Source: Mycoplasmatales bacterium (lineage in GTDB: Bacteria; Bacillota_I; Bacilli_A; Mycoplasmatales; Metamycoplasmataceae). From it: DNA of 64,000 bases. Positions within the stretch are counted from its first letter, which is position 1. The number at the start of each line of letters is the position of its first letter. Position numbers and translations under genes: made by a program. The DNA lies in contig JABSQT010000001.1 in the NCBI GenBank assembly GCA_013215715.1, positions 124,001-188,000 of the forward strand. Direction: 5' to 3'. Below are positions 1 through 10,680 of this stretch, piece by piece. The notes under the pieces were generated by a model, which made no database searches, had not been told where the DNA came from, and saw only the letters and a list, made by a program, of their open reading frames with translations.

Positions 1-135
1 GGCGAAGAAGCTTATGCAATACATGGTAAAGCTAGAAAAAGAATTACAAAAACAATTGGTAAAATACTTACCACTGAAGAAAAAGAAGGTTTTATAGCTC
101 TTTGTGATAAATTAGTTGCATCTTGAAAAGAATAA
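1..135 (+). CDS. C-terminal fragment of a probable MarR-family transcriptional regulator
   Basis: This open frame runs in from the left edge and ends at TAA 133-135, reading one TGA as Trp near its end. The visible 44 residues include GEEAYAIHGKARKR followed by LTTEEKEGFIALCDKL. That resembles the end of MarR-type winged-helix proteins, where a wing ending in a Gly-Glu turn leads into a long dimerisation helix closing with a 'L-(S/T)-x-E-E' helix. The winged helix itself lies outside the window, so the family call is an inference from a short tail. The stop codon falls inside the stem of a terminator-like hairpin. Confidence 0.4.
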
Positions 136-157
136 CAATTATATGTTATTTTTTTTA
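131..157 (+). terminator. Rho-independent terminator after the MarR-like gene
   Basis: Stem AATAACA (131-137) pairs with TGTTATT (144-150) around loop ATTATA and is followed by a run of T. The gene's TAA stop lies in the left arm. Confidence 0.65.
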
Positions 158-202
158 TACCTTTTTTAATTTATGGATTATGATAAAATTATATTTGTAA
201 AT

Positions 203-227
203 AAGGTTTCAACATAAAACCTTTTTT
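203..227 (+). promoter_or_regulatory. Terminator-like hairpin in the leader of the following gene
   Basis: AAGGTTT (203-209) pairs perfectly with AAACCTT (217-223) and runs into six T residues. It ends only about 18 nt before the start codon at 245. It could be an attenuator in the leader, or the true terminator of something upstream. A -10-like TATGAT/TAAAAT stretch lies at about 178-189. Confidence 0.4.
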
Positions 228-244
228 AATAAAAGGAGTGAAGG

Positions 245-1852
245 ATGAAGAGTATGCCAGTAAAAAAGAAAGTATCAATAATACTTTCAATAATAACCGC
301 TATTTTAGCATTAATAACATTGATGATTGGTGTAGCATTTATAGTTAATGCTAAGAATACTATTAATGAACAAATGGATAGTTATAGTGTAAATCAAAAA
401 ACAATTATGTGAATTGCAGATTTGGGAAAACCATTCTTTGGTAGTTCAACTGAATTTGCAATATCAGCGATAGCATTATCGCTCATTGCTTTAATGGTTA
501 TATCAATAATATGATTAATCATTTTATTAAGAAAGAAAAAGAAAGATGTTGCATTTAACGGTTCTAAAACCGTAATCGTTGCTTCATCACTAACAACACT
601 TGCTGCTGTAACAAGTCTCGGTGTTGCTTCATACGCAACGACGGATTTTAATAAAAATACAGATATGAGTAGAGTTTCAAAATATTTCGAAGAGAACGCA
701 AGTAAAATATCTGAAAATAAGGAAGAAGCTGCTAAAGCGGGGTTGCTATATGTATTAGCTAATAAAAATGATTTATCAGCATTTTCAAATGCATCAGCAT
801 TACAAATGTCTTTATCAACAACTGTATTTGCTTCAATTAAAGAACAAGTTGAAGATAATAATGCGAAAGTTATTACTGAATTAGAAAAATTTTCTAAAAA
901 GAATCCTGAATTATATGAACCGGTATTGGGTCAGTTTAATGGTAAATTAATTAAAGGTGATTCAATATCTTCAGCTGCACAAAAATGAATTGAAAAGTTT
1001 GACTTGGGGAAAATTGCATTAGATCCTAATGGAACAACAATGCATGCCGCAAATATATTATTGAATAATGATGCTTATATTGATTTAATATCAGGAGATT
1101 ATCCAGAAATACAATCAATAGTTAAAACAACATTTAATAATAATGAATTATTTGCAACTATACCATTTAAAAATTTCCCAGATAAAATTCAAAAAATTAT
1201 TAAAGAAGCTGAATATTACAATACCGTTGATCACCCTGGTGAATATGACGCAGGAGTATTTGAATGATCGACAAAAATAGGTGTTGAATCATCTAAATTT
1301 GAAAAGCGTGTTCTTGGAACAATAGCCAAATTATTCAAGATGCCTTATGCAACTAAAGAAGAAAAAGTTAAAGCTAGAATTACTATTTTAGAATGATTAA
1401 ATACAATCATAAATGGGATTGATTATATTTCTAAGGATGAAACAATTAAAGTTCAACAAAATGTTAAGAATATTTATGGTGTTAATATTTCAACTGCAAG
1501 CACAATCTATATGCCTACAACATCAATAGATGGTACATTTTCAATTAATAAAATGGAAAATAAAATAGTTGGTAAAGCAGGAGATAATACATATGATGTT
1601 AAATTAAATATGATGAAATATATCCTAAGAGAGTTACCAAAAGCCAAAGATGGAATAATTGAAAAATTACTTGAAAGACAAAAAAATATAACACCAGATT
1701 CATTTATTAAAAACATCTTAACTTCAAAAGGTCTTGAAGAAATGACAAATCAATATGCAATGGAAAATTATTATATTGATGAAAATAATCATTATCAAGA
1801 AGAGGAAAATATTATTAATATCGTAGACAAAATTGAAAATTTCATTAAATAA
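245..1852 (+). CDS. Hypothetical membrane protein, 535 aa
   Basis: I do not recognise this family. The frame opens at ATG 245 behind a good ribosome binding site (AAAGGAG, 234-240) and reads through several TGA codons as Trp to TAA 1850-1852. The N-terminus is basic and followed by a hydrophobic segment at about residues 9-34. A second strong one lies at about 64-86 and ends in a Lys/Arg-rich patch. A third, weaker one, at about 97-120, reads as Ala/Thr/Ser-rich. The remaining ~410 residues are hydrophilic, mixed alpha-helical and Lys/Glu-rich, without an obvious catalytic motif, and are probably extracytoplasmic or peripheral. No Cys lipobox is seen. It stands alone between two terminators. 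It may be a lineage-specific surface or envelope protein, but nothing in the sequence fixes a role. Confidence 0.75.
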
Positions 1853-1857
1853 TAATT

Positions 1858-1882
1858 AAAACACTTTTTAAAGGTGTTTTTT
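1858..1882 (+). terminator. Rho-independent terminator
   Basis: AAAACACTTT pairs with AAAGGTGTTTT, including one G-U pair, and is followed by T residues. It starts 6 nt after the stop codon at 1850-1852. Confidence 0.7.
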
Positions 1883-1918
1883 ATTATTTCGAATTGAAAT
1901 GTATGTATAATTGATAAT

Positions 1919-2749
1919 ATGAAATTAGGAATAATAGTAGACTCTGCATCTGGTTTATCAGAAAAAGAAGCGAGAGCAAAAGGATGAGGTTATTTACCTC
2001 TACACATTTTTATGGATAATATTGATTATGCAGAAGGAAGAGATATTACTGCTGAAGAAGTTTATGAAAAATTAACTATTGATACAGTAACAAGAACATC
2101 TTCTTCATCTTCTGCGGATATACTTGAGGAATTCGAAAGAATGTCAAAAGAATATGATCATGTAATTTTTTATCCATTATCATCAGGTCTTTCAGGACAA
2201 TATTCTACAACATCAATGTTTGCAAAAGATTTTGATAATGTACATGTTTTCGAATCACACTCACTTTCATTACAAGCAAAATGAAGTGCAGAATTTGCAG
2301 AAAAACTTGCATCTGAGGGTAAAACTATTGAAGAAATACTAGAAGCATTAGAATCAACAAAAGATAATGCTTTTGCTATTATTGCTCCTGGAACACTTGA
2401 TTGATTAGTAAAGGGTGGAAGAGTTAAACAAAATGTAGCATCTATGGCTAATATGTTAAAAATTGTTCCAATGATTAAATTTGAACATGGGGAATTAAAT
2501 AAATATGGAAAAGGTAGAACTTACAATAAAACAATAATTAAAGCCATAAAAGGTGTTCAAGAGCACTTTAAGGGTGAAGAATACAAATTGCTTGTTATTC
2601 ATACTTCTCATCCTGAATTAGAAAAACATGTGAAGGTTACTGAAGAATTAACAGGTAAAAAAGCAATTGTTATTTCATTACCCGCGGTAATTACAATGCA
2701 TGTTGGTTTAAAAGCAATTGTAATTGCTGGTGTTAAAAACTTTGAATAA
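1919..2749 (+). CDS. fakB: DegV family protein, fatty-acid-binding (FakB-type)
   Basis: 276-residue DegV protein, the usual length. In characterised Firmicutes, FakB binds a fatty acid and presents it to the kinase FakA, giving acyl-phosphate for PlsX or PlsY. Visible family features are the N-terminal strand KLGIIVDSASGL, the central HVFESHSLSLQA segment, the motif KGGRVKQN, then KIVPMIKFEHGELNKYGKGRT and a C-terminal lid ending in HVGLKAIVIAGVK. The start at 1919 lies 7 nt after a TATAAT hexamer (1906-1911) with no ribosome binding site, suggesting a leaderless transcript. A paralogue with the same layout lies on the minus strand at 10671-11495, and a FakA-type kinase is at 43530-45146. Two FakB proteins normally differ in fatty-acid preference; which binds what cannot be told here. 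Confidence 0.88.
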
Positions 2750-2771
2750 TTTTGTTTAAACGTATATTATA

Positions 2772-2797
2772 AAAAGATAAGCAAAAGCTTATCTTTT
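2772..2797. terminator. Bidirectional terminator between fakB and ppa
   Basis: Perfect 11-bp stem AAAAGATAAGC / GCTTATCTTTT with an AAAA loop. T runs on both strands suit the convergent fakB and ppa genes. Confidence 0.8.
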
Positions 2798-2813
2798 AAA
2801 ATACTAACATTTA

Positions 2814-3365
2814 TTATGCAACATATTTTTCTGGGTGTTCTTTCATCATTTTAGTGATGAATTCTTTTTTATCCATTTTTCCATATTTTTGCATTAGTTC
2901 AACACACTCTTCATATTCTTCTTTTGCTCATTCTTTACCTTCAAATCCAGCAACTGAAGTAATACCTTCACGTTTTCAATTTTTATAAGTAGAGAAAAAT
3001 GTTTCAACTTCTTTTAATCATTCTTTTGGTAAATCATTCATTGACTCAATATTAGCAAGTCTATAATCATCAGCATGAACTGCAATCAGTTTTGTATCAG
3101 TTTCACCATCGTCAATCATTTTCATCGCACCAATAATTCTGGCATTAACTTCTACACCTGCTTGGAATACTTCATCTGAGTAAACTAATACATCTAGTTC
3201 ATCCCCATCTCAATCAAGAGCTTCTTCAATGAAGCCATAGTTAGCTGGATATTTAAATCCATCTCTTAAAATTCTATCTACGACAATTTTACCTTTCGAT
3301 CTGTCGTATTCATATTTAATGTTTGATCCTTTTTGGATTTCTATAGTTACGTTTAAATTTTTCAT
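2814..3365 (-). CDS. ppa: Inorganic pyrophosphatase
   Basis: Family I soluble pyrophosphatase, 183 residues, which hydrolyses pyrophosphate released by DNA, RNA and aminoacyl-tRNA synthesis. The protein begins [14 protein letters not shown] and carries the typical Lys/Tyr-rich start with KYEYDR, then RYP-type [11 protein letters not shown], and the metal-binding acidic cluster [12 protein letters not shown]. The last matches the family signature D-[SGDN]-D-[PE]-[LIVMF]-D. TGA codons encode Trp in DWDGD and elsewhere. It is a single gene, convergent with fakB. Confidence 0.93.
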
Positions 3366-3426
3366 ATCAATATTATATATTGTTTTCAATGGTTAAAATG
3401 CAAGAAATTTATTGGAATGATATTAA

Positions 3427-3454
3427 TTAGCACCCTAGTATATAAGAGTGCTAA
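3427..3454 (+). promoter_or_regulatory. Degenerate CIRCE operator upstream of hrcA
   Basis: TTAGCACCC (3427-3435) and GAGTGCTAA (3446-3454) flank 10 nt. Consensus CIRCE is TTAGCACTC-N9-GAGTGCTAA, so the left arm has one mismatch and the spacer is one base longer. It lies just upstream of the hrcA -10 box at 3471-3476, so HrcA probably represses its own operon here. Confidence 0.75.
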
Positions 3455-3470
3455 AAAGAACCCTTTCATA

Positions 3471-3485
3471 TATAATATTATTATG
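3471..3485 (+). promoter_or_regulatory. hrcA promoter -10 box, leaderless
   Basis: TATAAT at 3471-3476 lies 6 nt before ATG 3483. No ribosome binding site is present, so transcription probably starts at the A of the start codon. Confidence 0.65.
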
Positions 3486-4478
3486 AATAATTTAACAAAA
3501 AGACAACAAGAATATTTACTTTTAATAACAAGAGAGTATATATCAAGTGGTAACCCAGTTGGTTCAGCTTCTTTAATAAAAGAATTCGGACTAAATGTGT
3601 CACCAGCAACAGTGCGTAATGAAATGGCAATATTAGAAAAAAAAGGATATTTAGAAAAATGTCATACATCATCAGGGAGAATACCATCAGCGGAAGGATT
3701 TTTATTATATGCTAATCATTCTAAGAATACTGATGTATCTGTAGAAATTCAAAAACGACTTAAATCAATATTTGCCAAAAGAACAATTGGTATTGATCAA
3801 GTTTTAGAAGAAGCTGCAGAAGCTATTTCAACAATAACTGATTTAACATTGGTTACTAAAACTGATGCTGCAGATGAATTATGTAAATCAATTCAATTCG
3901 TACCTTTAAATGAACAAAATGCCACAATTGTTATTGTTACTTCAACAGGAAGGGTGGAATCAAAATTAGTATCTGTTAAAAATGGTGCGCAATTAGAAGA
4001 TATACGTATTGCAGTTAGGGTATTAAAAGATAGATTAGTTGATACTCCAATGAAAAATCTTGCTATTAAAACCGAAGCATTAACTAGCATTGTTTCAGAA
4101 GAAGTTAAGGATTTTGAATTTGTTATACAGGAAATGATTACAAAAGTATTTGATTTTCATACAAAACAAACATCACATGTTTATGGAAGAACTAATATTA
4201 TTAAAAGACCTGAATTTAAAGATAGAGCAAAACTTATAAATATTATGGAAAGATTAGAAAATAAATCAATTTGAGAAACTATTGAAGATCAAGCTGACAA
4301 TGAAGATGAAACATTAAAGATTTCAATATTAGATAATCAAGCATTAATTTCTAAGAAAATTCAGATTGGAACTGGTTCTATGGAAATTTCTATTGTTGGT
4401 CCTGATAGAGTTGATTATGAAAAAGCATTACCTATTTTAAAACTATTAGATGAATTAGTTAATGGAGGAGAAAAATAA
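3483..4478 (+). CDS. hrcA: Heat-inducible transcription repressor HrcA
   Basis: 331-residue HrcA, normal length. It represses chaperone genes by binding CIRCE inverted repeats and is kept active by chaperonin in well-studied Firmicutes. The N-terminal winged helix is clear: LTKRQQEYLLLITREYISSG, then VGSASLI and SPATVRNEMAILEKKGYLEKCHTSSGRIPSAEGF. A GAF-like middle part follows, and the C-terminus includes QIGTGSMEISIVGP. An upstream in-frame start would give 22 more residues, but these overlap the CIRCE and -10 box, so 3483 is preferred. Its stop overlaps the start of the next gene (TAATG), and three membrane-protein genes follow as one unit. Confidence 0.93.
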
Positions 4479-5002
4479 TGCCTACAACACAAGAAATTAA
4501 ATTAAGCCCAGTTAATGAACGTAAAGGTATAGGTAGTTATGTTAAGAGAGAACTTTCAAAATTAGAAAAAACTAAAAAGAAATCAAGAATATGATGAACA
4601 ATAATTACATCCTTGGTGGGACTTTGTAATATATCAATAGTTGCAATCGCTATTTATACACTGATTGGAATTTCATTTAAAAAAGTAGGTGCTGATATCT
4701 TGATTCCAGCTTCCTTAGTTTGTTTAATTACAATTACTTTATTCTTTATGGGGTTTGTTTTAGCATTATTTCAAAACTTTAAACAAGACCATAAGTATAA
4801 AAAAGCAATAGATACTATTCAAAATGAATATATGAAATATCAAAGTGCTTCATATATTTATAAAGGTAAAAGTAAAGATGAACAAGAAATACTTTTAAAA
4901 ACTCAAATCCAAGAGGATTTAATAAAGATATTTAAAGTTAAAAAGAAACCAAATGTTTCAAAAATTATTGTGAAAACATTGATTGGGGATAAAGATGAAT
5001 AA
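4478..5002 (+). CDS. DUF4231/SLATT-like two-helix membrane protein, first of three
   Basis: 174 residues, translationally coupled to hrcA by a 1-nt TAATG overlap. It has a basic cytosolic N-terminus, two membrane helices at about residues 39-66 and 74-98, and then a Lys/Glu-rich helical tail. The tail carries KQDHKYKKAIDTIQNEYMKY and ASYIYKG. This topology, with the 'E-x3-Y-x8-Y' pattern after the second helix, matches DUF4231/SLATT-superfamily proteins. Some SLATT members act as predicted pore-forming effectors in bacterial conflict systems, others have unknown roles. Family assignment is by topology and pattern, not by a search. Being behind CIRCE and hrcA, it should be heat-induced. Confidence 0.6.
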
Positions 5003-5522
5003 AAAAATAAGAAAAAGTATTTATCATCTTCATGATTCACCAATGGAATATGTTGAGGCTCGTAGAAAGCACTCTAAAAGAGATTTAATAATTTTTAGAC
5101 AATTATTTATTTGGTTAAATGTTGCAATTGCTTTAGCCGCTGCCACAATGGCTATATTAACAGCTTTAATATTTTCACTTTTATTATTTGGGGGACAAAA
5201 ACCAGCATGATTCTTCTTTATGGTTACTGGAGTTTCTGCAACTACAACTATGTTGACTTCATTTATCAACTTTTTTGTTATTAAAGGTAAATATCAAGAA
5301 GCAATGAAAATAAATCAACGCATTAGAGGACAAATTACTTTATATATAAATAAAGCTGGATTCTATTCTGATGATTCTGAAAATAGAGAAATGAATCTAT
5401 ATACAAGAGTTGCTCAAATTTGTGGAAATTATGATGCTCTTGATGAAACAAATGATAGTGTAAAAGAAGTTGAAGAATTAATTAAAGAAACACGTAAAAG
5501 GAGTAAAAATGCAAAAAAATAA
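4995..5522 (+). CDS. DUF4231/SLATT-like two-helix membrane protein, second of three
   Basis: 175 residues, overlapping the previous gene by 8 nt, so translation is probably coupled. A charged N-terminus (PMEYVEARRKHSKRD) leads into a helix at about 38-65 (Ala-rich) and another at about 71-95. The cytosolic tail includes GKYQEAMKINQRIRGQI, LYINKAGFYSD and a closing Lys/Glu coiled segment. The layout is the same as its two neighbours, but the three share little direct sequence. That favours an old duplication or three-subunit assembly over recent copying. One TGA encodes Trp at the start of helix 2. Confidence 0.6.
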
Positions 5523-5955
5523 AATAGTTGAAATACTCCAAAAAGATAAAGGAGTTTTACGTATTTGGAATATTATTAATATGCAATATAGAAAAACTAG
5601 ATTTTATAATGTGTTAATAAATAGCACCATATTTATTCTTACTGCAACATTAGTATTGATTAACCTTTGGGCTATGTTAACTCTTAAAAACTCTCCTTAT
5701 AACACACATGATTGACAATGAGCGAGAAACTGTTTCTTAATAATGGCTATTATTACAGCGATAACAGGTTTATTCACATCAACATTATCAATATTTAAAT
5801 TTAAAGATAAGACTAGACAAATTAAAGATGCTATTTTTGCTATTAAAGAAGAATATAAAGAATATAAATCAAAAGACGGAAGATATACTGAATTTAAAAA
5901 TAAAGATCAAGTATTTATTGAGTTTGTTTCTGAAGCAGCATTTATAGAGTTTTAA
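5509..5955 (+). CDS. DUF4231/SLATT-like two-helix membrane protein, third of three
   Basis: 148 residues, starting at ATG 5509 behind AAAGGAG and overlapping the second gene by 14 nt. Helices lie at about residues 36-58 and 74-96, followed by FKFKDKTRQIKDAIFAIKEE, YKEYKSKDGRY and a short acidic/aromatic end. It has the shortest tail of the three. The interhelical segment contains DWQWARN with both Trp encoded by TGA. The operon ends in a terminator that abuts the CIRCE of grpE, so hrcA plus the three genes form one unit separate from grpE-dnaK. Confidence 0.58.
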
Positions 5956-5975
5956 AGGCGTGTTCGTCTTTTTTT
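5954..5975 (+). terminator. Terminator of the hrcA operon
   Basis: AAAGGCG (5954-5960) pairs with CGTCTTT (5965-5971), one G-U pair, loop TGTT. The following T run merges into the grpE CIRCE. Confidence 0.6.
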
Positions 5976-6000
5976 AGCACTCTTATGCAACAAGTGCTAA
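5974..6000 (+). promoter_or_regulatory. CIRCE operator of grpE-dnaK
   Basis: TTAGCACTC (5974-5982), exact 9-nt spacer, AAGTGCTAA (5992-6000). Only the first base of the right arm departs from consensus. HrcA should bind here and repress grpE-dnaK at normal temperature. Confidence 0.9.
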
Positions 6001-6021
6001 AAAATATGATATGATATGAAT

Positions 6022-6678
6022 ATGTCAGATAAAAAAGATAAAAAAAATAAAGACGAAACTATACAAAAAGTAGAAATTAAAATAGAGCAAAAAAAGGAAA
6101 AGAAAACTAAACAATGTAAAGAATGTTTAGATAAAAAGAAACTTGAAAAAGAAATCAAATTATTGAAAGAAAAGAATGCAAACTTAGAAAAACAAATAAT
6201 TGATTTAAAACAAGAAAATACGAAAGCTCAACAAGCATTTTTGGAACAAGCTAAAACATTCCAAGATAAAGCAAAAGAAAAGGTAGAAGAATTCAAGAAT
6301 GAGCATAAAGCAAAAATGGATGAAGAAGTTTCACACATTAAGAAATTTGCTACTTCAAAATTCTTTAAAGAAATGACAGAACCTTGATTAAATTTACAAT
6401 TGGCAGTGGAATTTGGTGAAAAACAAGATGATCCTGGTGTTCAGAATTATGTAGTAGGATTCAAGATGTTATTAAAACAAATTGATTCAATCATGGAAGG
6501 ACATGGATTAACTAAAATCACACCAAACGTTGGAGAAAACTTTAATCCAGAAACAATGGATGCTATCTCAACAATTAAAAATAAAGAAATGACTGACAAA
6601 GTAACAGAAATTAAGAAAAATGGATTTAAACATCATGACAGAGTAATAAAACCCGCAACAGTAATCATAGGGAAATAA
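6022..6678 (+). CDS. grpE: Nucleotide exchange factor GrpE
   Basis: GrpE dimer subunit, which releases ADP from DnaK. From ATG 6022 it has 218 residues; an alternative ATG at 6016 adds two. The second is preferred because TATGAT at 6010-6015 then sits 6 nt upstream, as at other genes here. An extended Lys/Glu-rich N-terminus with KQCKECLDKK (a CxxC) precedes the long coiled-coil helix at about residues 45-105. The beta domain follows, with HGLTKITP-type and GENFNPETMDAI segments and a C-terminal VIKPATVIIGK close to the family ending. A TGA encodes Trp at EPWLN. The CIRCE is directly upstream and dnaK follows 23 nt downstream. Confidence 0.92.
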
Positions 6679-6689
6679 TAAAATATTAA

Positions 6690-8512
<1,823 letters not shown>

Positions 8513-8568
8513 TTTTATTTTTATAAGTAAAATGCTTTTCATACATATAAGAGTGAAAGGAGGTGGAA

Positions 8569-9816
8569 ATGATACCAATTTTATTTGGTGCTGCACCAAA
8601 GGATATTCCTGAAAATAAAGTTGTAGAAAAAGAAGAACTCAATTATTCTATGAGTATGTCCTATAGCAATTCAGCTGGTGTGGAAATAGCTAAAAATCCA
8701 AAATGATTTAGAAGTGAAGATATTTTATTTAGACCTGGTACTTACATAGGAATAAGAAGACACTTACGTTCTAATAAGTATTCTATTATTATTAAATTTT
8801 TTACTATGAATGGTGAATATGATTTATCATATGTGCGAATAAACGGTAAATTATATAAAGAAAGTGAATTGAGTCATTTGAAAAACGTTAAGGGGATTTA
8901 TCAAATTCATCCAGATAGTGGTTTAGATGGTTGATCAAGTGATTTGAAAGATTTTTCTTCTATAACTGTAGTGGCTACTAATAATGTTTTAGACTCAAAA
9001 ATACTACGCTTTAGTTTAAACTTAAAAGCTCATAAAAATACAGAAAATAAAAAAGTAAATGTTAATCAAAATCCAATAGACATAAAAAGCGTAAATAATT
9101 CTAATTTCTTTTTTTATTTCGATCCTCGAACACATGAATTTACTGAAGCACATTGGAATATGTATAACCACTTAATATTGAAACCACTCCCTATTAAAGA
9201 TAGGGTTATTAAGGATATTTATGAAATTTATTCATATAATGATTTTGTTTATACAAAAAACGAAAAAAAGAAACCAGACCTTTTTGATCGTGTTAGAAAT
9301 AAAGAAGTTCAACGCCTTTTAGATATATTCACTAAAGATATATCTATAGAACGAGATTTTGATTTTCATAAAGGGAAAATAAGTGGGCTGAAAGCTGCAC
9401 AAAAAACTGAAATGGAAACTTGAGTTGATACTAATAAAAAAAGTATTCATAATCTTGGGAAAGTGTCCATAAAGAATTGTTCATATTATAATTTCAAACA
9501 AAAAAGAACGATGATTGAACCTAATAATAAATCAGTTCAAGGGTATATATTTCCTCTTAATAAAAAAGGGAAAATAAATACACATATAACTTTCTCTCCT
9601 AATGTTGCATATAAAAAATTAGAGGTTTATAGACAATATAATATTGAAAATAAAATATTAGATATGTATGAAGGGTTGGTTTCTTTAAGAATTACAAACC
9701 CTACAAAAATAAATTCTCCAATTAAAAAAACAATGATTTTCAATGCAGAATCATTTAAAAAAATAATTTTAAATGATTTATCACTTAAATCACTCGAAAG
9801 AATAAGTGATGAATAA
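8569..9816 (+). CDS. Hypothetical protein, 415 aa
   Basis: Not recognised. It starts at ATG 8569 after an almost ideal ribosome binding site (AAAGGAGGT), one of the strongest in the window. There is no signal peptide or membrane helix. The sequence is rich in Lys, Asn, Ser and aromatic residues and looks like beta/alpha mixed cytosolic protein. Visible segments include FRPGTYIGIRRHLRS near residue 60, a Gly/Asp-rich HPDSGLDGWSSDLKD near 115, and FYFDPRTHEFTEAHWNMYNH near 185. TGA encodes several Trp. The next gene overlaps its end by 8 nt and encodes a small membrane-anchored protein, so the two probably work together. Function unknown. Confidence 0.75.
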
Positions 9817-10231
9817 AATTAAAAAAATTATTATATTAGGCTTACCTATTTTAATTTCTTCTGTAGCCGTTGGCTCATATTACATCGTTAAAAATAATAG
9901 AAAATACAAAATAGAGAACAATCATGATTCAAAAAACGAAGAACAATTATATAAATCTAACCCAAAAACAATTTTCCCGACTATAACATTTGATGAAGTA
10001 TATGATGAGATTGTCATGGAGGATAAGGTTGCCATCATAAATGATGAAATGATTGCTAAAATGATTAAATTAGTTTTCATGAGAATTAATACTTCACAAG
10101 GAAAAATAAAGGTAGAGATAGCTTATAGAGATAGAACTAATGTTGAGTTGAAATTTTCATGAATTTATAAATCAAAAATTCAAGAAACAAAAATATATAA
10201 TATGAAATTGAAGTTTCAAGATTTGGTATAA
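9809..10231 (+). CDS. Hypothetical single-span membrane protein, 140 aa
   Basis: Overlaps the 415-aa gene by 8 nt; ATG 9809 is preferred over the GTG just before it. A basic start (NKIKK) leads into a hydrophobic helix at about residues 6-28 and then a Lys/Asn-rich stretch. The ~110-residue soluble part includes TFDEVYDEIVMEDKVAIINDEMI and QGKIKVEIAYRDR. It lacks a lipobox Cys, so it is a signal-anchor protein rather than a lipoprotein. Its last codons contain the -10 box of acpP (TATAAT 10227-10232). The family is not recognised; coupling suggests it partners the upstream protein at the membrane. Confidence 0.65.
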
Positions 10232-10241
10232 TAACAACATG
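10227..10241 (+). promoter_or_regulatory. acpP promoter -10, leaderless
   Basis: TATAAT 10227-10232 overlaps the previous gene's stop codon and lies 6 nt before the acpP ATG. No ribosome binding site is seen. Confidence 0.65.
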
Positions 10242-10466
10242 AATATTAAAGAACAAATTATTAAAACATTATCTAAAAACACAAAAATCAAAGTTACTGT
10301 AGCAACAAAGATTTCTGATTTAGGAATTGATTCATTAGATCTAATGGATTTAGTGATCGAAGCTGAAGAACAAATTGGTGGAGAATTAAGTGAAGAAGTA
10401 ATTACATCACTTAAAGAAAAAACTGTTGGTGAGATAATTAAAGAATTAGAAAAAGTTGCTAAATAG
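10239..10466 (+). CDS. acpP: Acyl carrier protein
   Basis: 75-residue acyl carrier protein. The phosphopantetheine attachment motif is intact: ISDLGIDSLDLMDLVIEAEE, with Ser in DSLD at about residue 32. The rest forms the usual acidic four-helix bundle. In this reduced genome it may serve acyl transfer in phospholipid synthesis (PlsX side) more than fatty-acid elongation, because the fab genes that usually surround it in Bacillus are missing from the syntenic region near plsX. Monocistronic and leaderless. Confidence 0.93.
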   Translation: MNIKEQIIKTLSKNTKIKVTVATKISDLGIDSLDLMDLVIEAEEQIGGELSEEVITSLKEKTVGEIIKELEKVAK

Positions 10467-10531
10467 TAACTTTTTAATTTTCACTTTTATAAAAAATTAA
10501 AATAAATAGACCAAATAAGTCGTTTTTATTT

Positions 10532-10537
10532 TATAAT
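10532..10537 (+). promoter_or_regulatory. tRNA-Trp promoter -10
   Basis: TATAAT at 10532-10537, 17 nt before the mature tRNA 5' end. Confidence 0.5.
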
Positions 10538-10554
10538 TATTTAGCATTACACGT

Positions 10555-10630
10555 AGGGGTGTAGTTCAATTGGTAGAACAGCCGGCTTCAACCCGGCATG
10601 TTGTGGGTTCAAGTCCTGTCACCCCTGCCA
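10555..10630 (+). tRNA. tRNA-Trp(UCA), decodes UGA
   Basis: 76-nt cloverleaf with CCA encoded. Acceptor AGGGGTG pairs with CACCCCT. The anticodon stem GCCGG/CCGGC holds loop CTTCAAC, giving anticodon UCA. The body matches bacterial tRNA-Trp (AGGGGUGUAGUUCAAUUGGUAGAAC). UCA pairs with UGA and, by wobble, UGG. This is the direct molecular evidence for genetic code 4. The cognate synthetase is at 34351-35340. Confidence 0.97.
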
Positions 10631-10656
10631 TTTTTTTTGCTCTTTTTTTGCAAAAT

Positions 10657-10680
10657 AAAAAATAGAATATCTATTTTTTT
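10657..10680. terminator. Bidirectional terminator between tRNA-Trp and fakB2
   Basis: AAAAAATAGA / TCTATTTTTT around a 3-nt loop, with T runs on both strands. The minus-strand stop codon of the DegV gene lies in one arm. Confidence 0.65.

Noticed and set aside
665-1852. The 245-1852 gene, and many others, look broken into several reading frames by TGA
   Set aside because: All pieces are in one frame and only TGA interrupts them. With UGA = Trp, as shown by the tRNA-Trp(UCA) and conserved Trp positions, they are intact genes, not pseudogenes.
3417-3482. Longer HrcA starting upstream
   Set aside because: The extra 22 codons overlap the CIRCE box and the -10 hexamer.
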